From Pseudomonas sp. R84 (lineage in GTDB: Bacteria > Pseudomonadota > Gammaproteobacteria > Pseudomonadales > Pseudomonadaceae), in NCBI RefSeq assembly GCF_009834515.1, contig NZ_CP019426.1:3585501-3649500 (forward strand): a DNA stretch of 64,000 bases. Direction: 5' to 3'. The notes below the pieces were generated by a model. The model ran no database searches. It saw only the letters and a list, made by a program, of their open reading frames with translations, and had not been told where the DNA came from. The translations under genes were made by a program, and so were the position numbers. Shown here piece after piece: positions 27,560 to 36,766 of this stretch (the stretch's first letter is position 1; every line of letters begins with the position of its first letter).

Positions 27560-28810
27560 TCAAAGGTGCAGCGCGGGCTTGGACTGGCGAACGCCATGAG
27601 CAGAAGTGACCCGGACACGCAGGGCAATCAGCAACGCGGCCAGCAGCATCAGCACGGCTGCCGCTACGAATACGCCTGCGCTGCCACTGAGGCTGAACAT
27701 TGCACCGCCAGCGGCGGCGCCAGTGGCGATGGCTGACTGCACAGAGGCCACTACCATGCCTCCGGCGCTTTCCGCCTGATCAGGTACCGCGCTGGCGACC
27801 CAGTTCGACCACGCCACCGGCACACCACCAAAGGCCATGCCCCAGACCGCCAGCAGTAGCGCCTGTCCCGGCACCGAGGCCGGCAACAGCACCAACGCCA
27901 GTGCTGCAACGCCGACCAGCGCGGGCATCAGCACCAGAGTGGCCAGCGGGTGGCGCTCCAGCAGCCGGCCGGCCAACAGCGTGCCGACGAAGTTCGCCAC
28001 ACCGAACCCCAGCAGCATCAGGGACAGCCCTTGCGCGCCGATGCCGGTAGTCCCTTCAAGGAATGGCCGAACATAGGTAAACATCGCGAAGTGCCCGCTG
28101 TGCACCAGCACACAACCGAACATCCCCATGGCGATGCCTGGGCGCTGCAACACCTCGAGCACAGTGCGCAGGCGTGCCGGCCGGCGCGGCGCAAGACGCG
28201 GGAGAGTGAACGCCTGGAAAGCCAGGGTCACCATGCCTACCGCCGCCGCGGCGAAGAACGCGCTGCGCCAGCCATACAGCCCACCCAGATAGCTGCCCAG
28301 CGGCACCGCAACGACCGTGCCGATGGCGATGCCGCTGAAAATGATCGACAGCGCCCGGGGCAACAAGGCACTCGGCACCAAGCGCATCGCTACCGCCGCC
28401 GCCATGCTCCAGAACCCGCCAAGGGCAATGCCCAGCAAGATACGCATCAACAACAGCACCGCGAAGCTGGAGGAAACGGCGACCAACAGATTGGAGGCGA
28501 CCATCAACGTCGAAAAACCCAACAACACCCAGCGTCGGTCGATACCACGGGTCAGACCTGGCACCAACAAGCCGGCGAACAGCGCCACCACGGCAGTTAC
28601 CGTTACCGCCTGGCCAGCCAGCGCTTCGGACACTCCCAGGTCAGTAGCCATCAGCGTCAACAAACTGGCCGGAAGGTACTCAGCGGTCAGTAATCCGAAC
28701 ACACCCATTGCCAACGAAAATACTGCCATCCACGCCGGGGTTGCAGGTTCTACGTCCGCGCCGACGCCGCAATGGCGGTCGGATACGGTGTTACATACAC
28801 AGTCAGTCAT
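27560..28810 (-). CDS. MFS exporter (DHA1, AraJ/NepI-like, 12 TMS)
   Basis: 416 aa with twelve predicted helices. The first helix reads FSLAMGVFGLLTAEYLPASLL, typical of the AraJ/NepI/PbuE group of DHA1 exporters for sugars, purines or drugs. Motif A is partly kept (GLTRGIDRRWVLL). ATG 28810 follows GGGAG by 8 bases. It is divergent from an AraC regulator with a 102-bp gap, the usual arrangement for this exporter family in pseudomonads. Confidence 0.92.
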   Translation of the reverse strand: MTDCVCNTVSDRHCGVGADVEPATPAWMAVFSLAMGVFGLLTAEYLPASLLTLMATDLGVSEALAGQAVTVTAVVALFAGLLVPGLTRGIDRRWVLLGFSTLMVASNLLVAVSSSFAVLLLMRILLGIALGGFWSMAAAVAMRLVPSALLPRALSIIFSGIAIGTVVAVPLGSYLGGLYGWRSAFFAAAAVGMVTLAFQAFTLPRLAPRRPARLRTVLEVLQRPGIAMGMFGCVLVHSGHFAMFTYVRPFLEGTTGIGAQGLSLMLLGFGVANFVGTLLAGRLLERHPLATLVLMPALVGVAALALVLLPASVPGQALLLAVWGMAFGGVPVAWSNWVASAVPDQAESAGGMVVASVQSAIATGAAAGGAMFSLSGSAGVFVAAAVLMLLAALLIALRVRVTSAHGVRQSKPALHL

Positions 28811-28912
28811 TGCACGGATCTCCCAATCTTCATTAAGAGCCGAAGTCTAGGCGCCGAAATCGGGATGATCTATGATCCAAAGTCTCTACTTTTTGACCAA
28901 AACACCTGAACG

Positions 28913-29881
28913 ATGCCTGCAGATCAGTTTGCTCTTTCCTCGGACCTCATCAACGAGCTGTTGCGCGGCATGCGCCTGCGTGGTGTTGAATACCGGCGTA
29001 TCCAGGCGGGTCCTGCCTTTGGTTTGGGCTTCGCGGAAAAACCTGGGCATGCCTGGTTCCACTTCGTGGCCGTCGGCAATGCGGTACTGCGAATGGAGGA
29101 CGGCAGCACCTACGCGCTGTCTGCCGGCAACGCCGTGTTCATATCCCATGGCGCAGCCCATCAACTGTTTTCTCATCAGGGCGCGCCTGTCCAGGACATC
29201 GATCGTCTAGACGGTGCGCCCTTGGGTGAAACCGTCAGCGCGGTGAATACCGGAACCGATGCCGGCGCCACTCCGAGCACTATTCTGTTCAGTGGTTGTA
29301 TGGAGTTTGAGCTGGGCAGTATCCATGGCCTTGGCCGGCTGATGCCGGGCCTGATGCTGATTGATGCCGGCGGCCAGCGTTACCCCGGACTAGTGCCGAT
29401 CCTGACTACCATGGAACGCGAGGTAAGCGCCGCTCGTGTCGGCTTCGCCGGTATCCTCGCGCGGTTGGCCGACGTGGTGGCGGCCATGGTCGTTCGCGGC
29501 TGGGTCGAGTGCGCCTGCGGCAATGCTTCTGGCCTGGTCGCCGCCTTGCGCGATCCCCGCTTGGCCGGTGCACTGCTTGCGCTCCATCAACAACCGGGCC
29601 GCGACTGGACTGTCGCGCAGTTGGCAGAGCACTGCAACACCTCACGCTCGGTCTTCGCGGACCGTTTCCAGGCGACGATTGGCATGGCCCCGCTACGCTA
29701 TGTCACTGAACTGCGCATGCGGCTTGCAAGCCAGTGGCTGACTCTCGAAAGGCTACCGATTGAAGAGGTAGCGCAGCGTTTGGGCTATACCTCCCAGGCC
29801 GCTTTCAGTCGTGCATTCAAGCGCATAACGGGCAAAACGCCCGGATTGAGTCGTAAGGTGAGGCAAGCCGAACGCAGGTAG
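28913..29881 (+). CDS. AraC-family transcriptional regulator (cupin type)
   Basis: 322 aa. An N-terminal cupin-like effector domain (FHFVAVGNAVLRMEDGSTYALSAGNAVFISHG) is followed by a C-terminal double HTH (TVAQLAEHCNTSRSVFADRF, IEEVAQRLGYTSQAAFSRAFKRITG). It is divergent from the MFS exporter, its likely target. ATG 28913 is used. Its stop is 21 bases from the stop of the convergent SDR gene. Confidence 0.92.
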   Translation: MPADQFALSSDLINELLRGMRLRGVEYRRIQAGPAFGLGFAEKPGHAWFHFVAVGNAVLRMEDGSTYALSAGNAVFISHGAAHQLFSHQGAPVQDIDRLDGAPLGETVSAVNTGTDAGATPSTILFSGCMEFELGSIHGLGRLMPGLMLIDAGGQRYPGLVPILTTMEREVSAARVGFAGILARLADVVAAMVVRGWVECACGNASGLVAALRDPRLAGALLALHQQPGRDWTVAQLAEHCNTSRSVFADRFQATIGMAPLRYVTELRMRLASQWLTLERLPIEEVAQRLGYTSQAAFSRAFKRITGKTPGLSRKVRQAERR

Positions 29882-29902
29882 TGGATGATCCGTGCCACTG
29901 AC

Positions 29903-30664
29903 TCATTTGCCCCCCGTTACATCGAGGAATGTACCGGTAACGAAGGATGCCTCCGCGCTCGCCAACCATAGAATCGCGCGAGCTACTTCCTCAGGCTGTC
30001 CGCCCCGCCCCATCGGGATCGAATCCTTGACACGATCGACCCGCCCCGGCTCACCGCCACTGGCATGCATTTCGGTATAGATATGTCCGGGGCGAATACA
30101 GTTGACGCGTATGCCTTCCCGAGCCACCTCTTTTGCAAAGCCAATGGTGAACGTCTCCAAGGCTCCCTTTGACGCCGCATAGTCGACATATTCATTGGGG
30201 CTACCAAGGCGCGCCGAGGCCGAAGACACATTGATCACCACGCCGCCCGGGCCGTTGTGGCGGTAAGACATACGCTTCACCGCCTGTTGGGCACAGAGAA
30301 TTGGCCCAATGGCGTTGACCGCAAAGATGCGCTGCATCCGCTCGAAGCCGAGGTCCTCCAGGCGTGACTGCGGCGCCAGCATCCCGGCGTTATTGACCAG
30401 AACGTCGATGCGTCCGAACGTGCGGTCGATGGCCGCGAACAAATCGGCCACCTGCTGGGGGTCCGCACTGTCGGCCCGCATCGCCAACGCCCTGCGCCCC
30501 AACGCTTCCACATCCGCAGCCACGGCCAGCGCTGCGGACTCGTTGGCAACGTAGCTGATCGCCACGTCATAACCTCTTTCGGCAGCGAGCCGCGCGGTGG
30601 CTGCCCCCACTCCACGACTTCCGCCCGTAATCAGAATCAGCGGTGCCTGCGATACGTTGACCAT
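29903..30664 (-). CDS. SDR-family oxidoreductase (FabG-like)
   Basis: 253 aa classical SDR: TGGSRGVGAA for cofactor binding, NNAGML, serine in NVSSASARL, the catalytic YAASK and C-terminal FLDVTGGK. It resembles FabG/glucose-dehydrogenase-type SDRs. The substrate is unknown. The start is ATG 30664 with AGGAG about 9 bases upstream. It lies 29 bases behind the EamA transporter gene, so the two form an operon. Confidence 0.92.
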   Translation of the reverse strand: MVNVSQAPLILITGGSRGVGAATARLAAERGYDVAISYVANESAALAVAADVEALGRRALAMRADSADPQQVADLFAAIDRTFGRIDVLVNNAGMLAPQSRLEDLGFERMQRIFAVNAIGPILCAQQAVKRMSYRHNGPGGVVINVSSASARLGSPNEYVDYAASKGALETFTIGFAKEVAREGIRVNCIRPGHIYTEMHASGGEPGRVDRVKDSIPMGRGGQPEEVARAILWLASAEASFVTGTFLDVTGGK

Positions 30665-30693
30665 GAAACTTAACTCCTGAGCCGTTGGCTGTA

Positions 30694-31521
30694 TCAGCCG
30701 ATGATGAGAGTGCCGCTGGCGATCACTACGCATGCCAGTATCCGGCGCGCGGTGAGCTTCTCGCCGAGAAACACATAGCCGATCAACGCCGCAAACAGCA
30801 CGCTGGTTTCGCGCAATGCGGATACCGCGCCCAGGGGCGCTTCGTTCATGGCGTAGATGACCATTGCATAGGCGAGCAAAGAGACCAGCCCGCCGACCAG
30901 CGCGGTCACTGTTCCGGGCCGGACGGAGAACAAGCTGCGGGTATCGCGCAGGCCGATATAGACCATTGGCATCAGTACGCCCCACAGGGCACACATCCAC
31001 ACCGTGTAGGCTAGCGGCGAGCCGGAGATCCTGGCGCCGATGCCGTCAACCACGCTGTAGGCCGCGATAAAGCCGCCCGTTCCCAGCGCATAAGGCAGGC
31101 TGGGAACCGACAGACTGCGCCCTCTGAAAGCCAGCGACATAATCCCGCCTGACACCAGCGCAATACCGAGTAACACGTCAGGCGTGATGCTTTCTCCGGC
31201 AAACACGGCGGCCCCCAGAGTGATCAACACCGGCGATGATCCACGCGAAATCGGATAGATCTGCCCCAGGTCGCCGACCCGGTAACTGCGCACCAGAAAC
31301 AGGTTGTAGCCGACATGCAGCAACCCTGAAAGCACCGCGTAGCCCCAGCTCTCAATCGCGGGGGGCACCATGAACGCTGCGGCGACGACACTGGTGATGG
31401 CGATGGCAATGCACATCACTGTCATCGACCACAGCCGATCGGCGCCGCTACGCAGCAGCGCATTCCAGCTGGCATGCAGGAGCGCGGCGAAAAGCACGAG
31501 GAAGATGATATGAATAGGCAT
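30694..31521 (-). CDS. EamA/DMT-superfamily transporter
   Basis: 275 aa with about ten membrane helices in two EamA repeats; the second ends in YVFLGEKLTARRILACVVIASGTLIIG, a classic family end. It probably exports a metabolite across the inner membrane. ATG 31521 (MPIHIIFLVLF) is preferred to an in-frame start 24 bases upstream. It is the first gene of an operon with the FabG-like SDR. A LysR regulator gene lies just upstream on the same strand. Confidence 0.9.
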   Translation of the reverse strand: MPIHIIFLVLFAALLHASWNALLRSGADRLWSMTVMCIAIAITSVVAAAFMVPPAIESWGYAVLSGLLHVGYNLFLVRSYRVGDLGQIYPISRGSSPVLITLGAAVFAGESITPDVLLGIALVSGGIMSLAFRGRSLSVPSLPYALGTGGFIAAYSVVDGIGARISGSPLAYTVWMCALWGVLMPMVYIGLRDTRSLFSVRPGTVTALVGGLVSLLAYAMVIYAMNEAPLGAVSALRETSVLFAALIGYVFLGEKLTARRILACVVIASGTLIIG

Positions 31522-31588
31522 GCGCCACTTTAGGCAATGCGGCAACGGGACTAAAGCGAAGCTTCCTCATCACAGCATGAACGTATAC

Positions 31589-32500
31589 TCATGACTCACC
31601 CATCCGGTCGTTGGACTTCAGCGCCTCACTGACCAACCATTGGCGAAAGCTGGCGATATGCGGTTGCGCTTCGATGCCCTTGGGGCAGACGAAGTAGTAC
31701 GCCAGCGGTGATGGGAATGGCACATCAAACAACCGCACCAAACGGCCATCGCTGATTTCGTTCTCGACATGCCCGCTGCGCACCAATGCAACGCCCTGGC
31801 CGAGCAAGGCGGCCTCGACCGTCATGTTGGTATCGCCAAATCTGACACTCTCCTTGAGCGGCAAATAGGCCAGCCCGACGGCTTGAAACCATACCTCCCA
31901 TTTAGGCACCAATTCAGCACCATCGCGCGTGAGTAGCGGGAAATGCAACAGTTCTGCGGGGCTCTGCGGAGTTCCTACGCGCCGCAACAATTCCGGGCTG
32001 ACCACAGGAAATACCTGTTCCCCAAACAGGAACTCAGAATGCAGACCGGGGTAATCGCCCTTGCCAAGTCTGATCGCAACATCCGCCTGGCCGTGAGAGA
32101 AGTGGATGATTTTATCCGTGGTGTCCAGCGAGACCAGCAGCTCGGGGTGCTGACGAGCGAGACGCGGCAAGCGCGGCAGCAACCATTTGAGCGCGAAGGA
32201 ATAGGTGGTGCTGACGCCGAGTCGAACTCTGCCTTTTTGCTCGCGCAAGTCCCCCAAAGTCGCCTCCAGGCTGATGAAAAACTCGCGTACGATGGGCGCC
32301 AGCGCAGCCCCCGCTGCCGTGAGACGTAACGCCTTGCCACGTTCAAACAACTGCACTCCCCAAAGGGCCTCAAGATGCTTGAGCTGATGACTGACCGCGC
32401 TTTGAGTTACATGCAGCTCTTGTGCGGCCGACGTAAAGGTCAAGTGCCGGGTGGCAGCTTCAAATGCGCGCAAGGTCGCGGTAGGCGGCAGGTCTCTCAT
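31589..32500 (-). CDS. LysR-family transcriptional regulator (GcvA-like)
   Basis: 303 aa. The N-terminal HTH reads PPTATLRAFEAATRHLTFTSAAQELHVTQSAVSHQLKHLE, as in GcvA-type regulators, and the effector domain contains IRLGKGDYPGL. The start is ATG 32500; longer in-frame starts to 32671 lack ribosome sites. It ends 67 bases before the EamA-SDR operon on the same strand and is a plausible regulator of it. Confidence 0.92.
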   Translation of the reverse strand: MRDLPPTATLRAFEAATRHLTFTSAAQELHVTQSAVSHQLKHLEALWGVQLFERGKALRLTAAGAALAPIVREFFISLEATLGDLREQKGRVRLGVSTTYSFALKWLLPRLPRLARQHPELLVSLDTTDKIIHFSHGQADVAIRLGKGDYPGLHSEFLFGEQVFPVVSPELLRRVGTPQSPAELLHFPLLTRDGAELVPKWEVWFQAVGLAYLPLKESVRFGDTNMTVEAALLGQGVALVRSGHVENEISDGRLVRLFDVPFPSPLAYYFVCPKGIEAQPHIASFRQWLVSEALKSNDRMGES

Positions 32501-32727
32501 TAGGACAGCATCCAGTGAGTTATCAGAAAAGTGCTTACATGAACGCCAGCTCATGATAGAACCAAACTCACTCGAAACGTCACTTCGAATATCGAGGCAG
32601 ATCCGACCATCAACAAGACCATTGATAAGCACCATGCTTCTGCTGACTGGATGTTTATAGAACCTGTGCAAGGGACGAAGTCCACCTGCGATCTGATTTT
32701 TGACTCAATCAACGGTATTTTCGGCCA

Positions 32728-33243
32728 ATGAACAGCTTCCGCGCGGTCATATACCTGGGCGTTCTACTCTGCACCGGCTGCGTAAAAACGGCCAGCATTC
32801 CGCCCACCGACCTCACGCTATCATCGTTTGAGCTCGGCCCCGCCAATCTGTTCACGGCACACTTCAACTCCACTGTGGATTTGCAGAACGCTTTCAATGA
32901 CTACGAAAACTCCAACCAGCTCAACCCTACCCTGATCTGCTCTCTCAATCGCGACATGGAGTTCTCATCCGAGCATTCAATCGCGGTAAAAGCCGAAGGG
33001 CGAGTGAACGCAAGCGGTCAAGCCAGGCCCAATTACAAGTTTTCCTCCGACCTGATCTTCTACTACACCAATCCGGATGGTACGCAACGCGACTTGAATG
33101 ACTACGAAGCCATCAAACCGTTGCTGACGTCGCAAGCTTCAATCCCGTGCAAAGTTCGCATAACCGCCTATGGGTATGAGGCCTATTACACGAATACGTT
33201 ATTCATCCCCTCCAGGATCATGATTGAACATATCTTCAGATAG
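32728..33243 (+). CDS. Putative lipoprotein of unknown function
   Basis: 171 aa. The N-terminus MNSFRAVIYLGVLLCTGC is a lipoprotein signal with the modified cysteine at residue 18. The -3 position is Cys rather than Leu, so the lipobox is not ideal. The mature protein is beta-rich with two further cysteines (ICSLNRD, IPCKVRI) that could form a disulfide. No family recognised. It is alone, between a LysR gene and the dipeptidase, with a weak terminator after it. Confidence 0.7.
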   Translation: MNSFRAVIYLGVLLCTGCVKTASIPPTDLTLSSFELGPANLFTAHFNSTVDLQNAFNDYENSNQLNPTLICSLNRDMEFSSEHSIAVKAEGRVNASGQARPNYKFSSDLIFYYTNPDGTQRDLNDYEAIKPLLTSQASIPCKVRITAYGYEAYYTNTLFIPSRIMIEHIFR

Positions 33244-33306
33244 CCGCGCTTTGCTGAACCTGGCGCAAGGATTTGGAGAAGCGCTGGTCGTCAGGTGAGC
33301 CCCCAT

Positions 33307-33338
33307 AAAAAAGCCCGGAAACCTTCCCCGAGCTTTTT
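33307..33338 (+). terminator. Probable terminator after the lipoprotein gene
   Basis: AAAAAAGCCCGG and CCGAGCTTTTT form an imperfect stem with a T-run, 64 bases after the lipoprotein stop. Confidence 0.5.
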
Positions 33339-33485
33339 CATTTCTGCGCCTCTTTTGCATTTTTGTGCGACAGATCCCCTTTCAGGACTCCCGCAAGGCT
33401 CTGGCACGGTGTTAGTTTGTAAGTGTATATGTCTCAACCTTGAGACACGCCTAACTCACTGCCCTGCAAAGGAATGCCCTTCGTA

Positions 33486-35225
33486 ATGAATGTCCCTTTC
33501 AAAAAACTGGCTGCCACCACCTTGATGCTGGCCGGTCTTGCCGTGTTCGCGGCGCCCGCACAAGCCAATATCACTCCGCAGCAGAGCGCTGAAATCCTCA
33601 AGACTTATAGCGCAGACAAAGCCACTGATTTCCGCCAATTCCTCGGTAATCTGGGGAAAAGCGATCTGGCGAAAACCGCCGACATCGACCCGGCCATTGG
33701 TGCTTACCTCGACAACAAGGCATTGAGCGCCGAGCAGCAGAACGAAATCTATCGTCTGCTGGGTCTCTACACGCGAGCGAAATACAGCGCCGCCGCTACC
33801 GAAACCCTGCGCGAACTGGTCGAGATCCCGACCTTTCGCAAGGATGGCGTCGAACAGCACGACAACCCGGAATTCACCAAGATCGCGGCGAAGATTCAGA
33901 GCCTTGCCGAGTCGTTCAATCTGAAATTCCGCAACATCGACAACCGCGTGTACGAGATCTCTCTCGACGGCAGCGGCGATGAAGTGGTTGGCATTCATGC
34001 GCATGCCGACGTGGTGCCGGTGACGCCGGAAAACTGGGTGCTCAAGGATGGCACCCGCCTCGACCCGTTCAAGATCACCTTGATCGGCGATCGCATGTAT
34101 GGTCGCGGCACCGAGGATGACAAGAACGGCATCGTGGTTACGCTCTATGCCATGAAAGTCATCAAGGAAGAAAAGCTGCCGCTGGTGCGCAACTTCAAGC
34201 TGCTGGTCGACACCACCGAAGAAACCACGGGCGACGCGATCCCTTACTACTTCGAACGCAATCCGACACCGAACTACAACCTCGCGCTGGATGGTGGCTA
34301 CCCGGTGGTGATTGCCGAGAAAGGCTACGGCACCGTCATGGCCAACTTTGCCAAGCGCAAAGGCGAAGGCGAAGGTGCCGAAATCGTCTCGATGACCGGT
34401 GGCCTGGCGACCAACCAGATTCCTTCGGCGTCGGTCGCCACCCTGATCACCGACAAACCTGCTGAACTGGCTGCCAGTCTGCAAAAGGCCGGTGATGAGT
34501 TTGCCAAGCGCAATGGCGGCGATTTCCAGGTCAGCGCCAAGGTCGACGGCAAAGACGTCAAACTGACCGTGACTGGCGTATCTGCGCACTCCTCCGAGCC
34601 AGAATCCGGGGTCAACCCGGTCGCGCGGATGCTGGTCTTTATCAATAGCCTTGATGGCAAAGTCGCGTTCAAGCACAACCACATCACCGATGCCGCGCGT
34701 TATGCCGCCGACAACTGGGGGCTGGATTACCTGGGCAACAAGCTGAATGTCGGTTTCTCCGATGCCTTCATGGGGCCGCTGACAACGTCGCTGACCTACG
34801 TCGGCATGGATGACAAAGCCTTCAAACTCGCGGTCAACCTGCGCGTGCCGAAGGGCAAGTCGCCGGAGAAGCTCAAGGCTGAAATCGCCGATAAACTGGC
34901 GGCGTGGGACAAGAAAAGCCACGTAGCCGTAACCTTCGATTATTCGATCGCCGAGCCGATGTACCGTAATCCTGAGGGTGAGTGGGTCAAGGCGCTGCTG
35001 GCGGTATCGACTGAAAACCTCGGCATGAAACACGAGTTCGGCACCTCCGCCGGCGCTACCTCGGTGCATGAACTGCCGAATGGCGTGCAATTCGGTCTGG
35101 CCATGCCAAACGTGAAATACACCGGTCACACTGACGGCGAATTCAAGACTGTGGAGCAATTCCAGCTGGATCTGCAGATCGTGACTGAAATGATCGGACG
35201 CATCGGCCAGTTGCCGAAACTCTGA
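33486..35225 (+). CDS. Exported M20-family dipeptidase (PepV-like)
   Basis: 579 aa. A signal peptide (ending AAPAQA, residue about 28) precedes an M20 zinc peptidase. The metal and catalytic residues are visible: IHAHADVVP (His and Asp with the catalytic Asp two residues on), GRGTEDDKNG (bridging Asp), TEETTGD (catalytic and metal Glu) and the C-terminal HTDGE. A dimerisation domain with the conserved HSSEPESG lies between. It should cleave dipeptides in the periplasm. ATG 33486 gives the intact signal peptide; ATG 33474 sits directly against the ribosome site and is less likely. It is a single gene with a strong terminator. Confidence 0.93.
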   Translation: MNVPFKKLAATTLMLAGLAVFAAPAQANITPQQSAEILKTYSADKATDFRQFLGNLGKSDLAKTADIDPAIGAYLDNKALSAEQQNEIYRLLGLYTRAKYSAAATETLRELVEIPTFRKDGVEQHDNPEFTKIAAKIQSLAESFNLKFRNIDNRVYEISLDGSGDEVVGIHAHADVVPVTPENWVLKDGTRLDPFKITLIGDRMYGRGTEDDKNGIVVTLYAMKVIKEEKLPLVRNFKLLVDTTEETTGDAIPYYFERNPTPNYNLALDGGYPVVIAEKGYGTVMANFAKRKGEGEGAEIVSMTGGLATNQIPSASVATLITDKPAELAASLQKAGDEFAKRNGGDFQVSAKVDGKDVKLTVTGVSAHSSEPESGVNPVARMLVFINSLDGKVAFKHNHITDAARYAADNWGLDYLGNKLNVGFSDAFMGPLTTSLTYVGMDDKAFKLAVNLRVPKGKSPEKLKAEIADKLAAWDKKSHVAVTFDYSIAEPMYRNPEGEWVKALLAVSTENLGMKHEFGTSAGATSVHELPNGVQFGLAMPNVKYTGHTDGEFKTVEQFQLDLQIVTEMIGRIGQLPKL

Positions 35226-35234
35226 CCGCATTGT

Positions 35235-35267
35235 CGAACCCGCCGCCATGGCGGGTTCGGCATTTTT
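35235..35267 (+). terminator. Rho-independent terminator of the dipeptidase gene
   Basis: A perfect 10-bp stem (CGAACCCGCC with GGCGGGTTCG), a 5-base loop and then GCATTTTT. Confidence 0.93.
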
Positions 35268-35397
35268 AATCCCCGCATAATCCCCGCCGCGCAGCCTCGC
35301 TCCTGACTTTTACACGTCGGGCAACACTGAATTGTCCTGAGAGAGATTGATAGCCACCTAACGAAAGGTGCATGCTAGAGGGCTCGTTCGGGTCTTA

Positions 35398-35422
35398 TAT
35401 CATTCCGAATGATAGTTACCTT
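35398..35422 (+). promoter_or_regulatory. MexT-like nod box upstream of mexE
   Basis: The sequence reads ATCA-N5-AATGAT-N4-ACCTT from 35399 to 35422. This fits the MexT box described for P. aeruginosa (ATCA-N5-GTCGAT-N4-ACYAT) at spacing and at most specific positions. It also contains a perfect 17-bp dyad, TATCATTC-C-GAATGATA (35398-35414). It is 76 bases before the mexE start. Confidence 0.65.
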
Positions 35423-35497
35423 TGCTTCATTCGATTCGTGCCATCACACCCCGCCGAGCATCATCCGCCCATCTTCAATACATTGGCGGATGCATCC

Positions 35498-36751
35498 ATG
35501 GAACAGTCACTCAAACATTTGCGCTTCCCGTTGGCCATGTTGGCCGTACTGGTGATGAGCGCCTGCGGCAAGACTCCCGAGACTGCCGCCACCATGCCTG
35601 CTGCGAAAGTCAGCGTTGCCAAGGTGCTGGAACAACCGGTCAACGAGTGGGACGAATTCACCGGGCGCCTCGAGGCGCCGGAAACCGTTGAAATCCGTCC
35701 ACGGGTCTCCGGCCAGATCGACGACGTCGCTTTCACTGAAGGCGCACTCGTCAAGAAAGGCGACCTGCTGTTCCAGATCGACCCGCGTCCGTTCCAGGCT
35801 GAGGTGCGCCGCCTCGAAGCCTTGGTCGCCCAGTCCCGCGCCAACGCCACCCGCAGTGAAAACGAAGCCGGTCGTGGCGAACGTCTGCGTGCCAGCAACG
35901 CCATTTCCGCCGAACTGGCCGACTCGCGCACCAGCGCCGCTCAAGAAGCCCGCGCTGCCGTCGGTGCCCTGCAAGCGCAACTGGACCTGGCCAAACTGAA
36001 CCTCAGCTTCACCCGCGTCACCGCACCGATCAGCGGCCGCGTCAGCCGTGCCGAAATCACCGCCGGCAACCTGGTGACCGCCGACACTACGCCGCTGACC
36101 AGCGTAGTTTCCACCGACCGCGTTTATGCCTACTTCGACGCCGATGAGCGTGTATTCCTCAAATACACCCAACTCGCTCGTAACGGTCAGCGCGGTGCCA
36201 CCACTCCGGTGTACATGGGCCTGTCCAACGAAGACGGCAACCCACACCTCGGCCAGATGAACTTCGTCGACAACCAGGTCAACCCGAAAACCGGCACCAT
36301 CCGTGGTCGCGCGGTGTTCGACAACAGCGACGGCACCTACACCCCGGGCCTCTACGCACGCTTGAAGCTGGTTGGCAGCGGCACCTACAACGCCATGTTG
36401 ATCAACGACGAAGCGGTCGGTACCGACCTCGGCAAGAAGTTCGTACTGGTCATGGATGCGGACAACAAAACCGCGTACCGCGCCGTCGAACTGGGTCCGA
36501 AAATCGAAGGCCTGCGCATCGTCCGTAATGGCCTGAACAAGGACGACACGATCATCGTCAAGGGTCTGCAACGGGTTCGTCCTGGCTCACCGGTCACGCC
36601 TGAAGTGGTGCCAATGGCCAGCGAACAGACCATCGCGGCACTCGCTCAACAACGTCAAGCGCTGGAAGCCAGCAACCTGCCCAAAGTCGCCCCTGCCAAA
36701 GGTGCGTCCGGTTCGGTTGTGAAGCTGGCTGCTACGACCCCACGCGGTTAA
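35498..36751 (+). CDS. mexE: RND efflux periplasmic adaptor, MexE homologue
   Basis: 417 aa lipoprotein: signal ending at the lipobox MSACG (Cys about 23), barrel-sandwich and lipoyl parts (WDEFTGRLEAPETVEIRPRVSG), an alpha-hairpin, and the beta-barrel region with YFDADERVFLKY and NQVNPKTGTIRGRAVF. These segments match P. aeruginosa MexE closely. It bridges the inner-membrane pump and outer-membrane channel for export of antibiotics such as chloramphenicol, fluoroquinolones and trimethoprim, and of quorum-signal precursors. ATG 35498 is chosen because the lipoprotein signal begins there and GGCGGA precedes it. Confidence 0.95.
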   Translation: MEQSLKHLRFPLAMLAVLVMSACGKTPETAATMPAAKVSVAKVLEQPVNEWDEFTGRLEAPETVEIRPRVSGQIDDVAFTEGALVKKGDLLFQIDPRPFQAEVRRLEALVAQSRANATRSENEAGRGERLRASNAISAELADSRTSAAQEARAAVGALQAQLDLAKLNLSFTRVTAPISGRVSRAEITAGNLVTADTTPLTSVVSTDRVYAYFDADERVFLKYTQLARNGQRGATTPVYMGLSNEDGNPHLGQMNFVDNQVNPKTGTIRGRAVFDNSDGTYTPGLYARLKLVGSGTYNAMLINDEAVGTDLGKKFVLVMDADNKTAYRAVELGPKIEGLRIVRNGLNKDDTIIVKGLQRVRPGSPVTPEVVPMASEQTIAALAQQRQALEASNLPKVAPAKGASGSVVKLAATTPRG

Positions 36752-36766
36752 GGGACGACAACTCCG

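Noticed and set aside
33401..33425. A sigma-54-like promoter (TGGCACGG) upstream of the dipeptidase gene
   Set aside because: The -12 element does not show the required GC (reads TTAG instead of TTGC at the right spacing).
33456..35249. A 597-codon open frame antisense to the dipeptidase gene
   Set aside because: The plus strand encodes a complete M20 peptidase with signal peptide and active-site motifs; the antisense frame has none of these.
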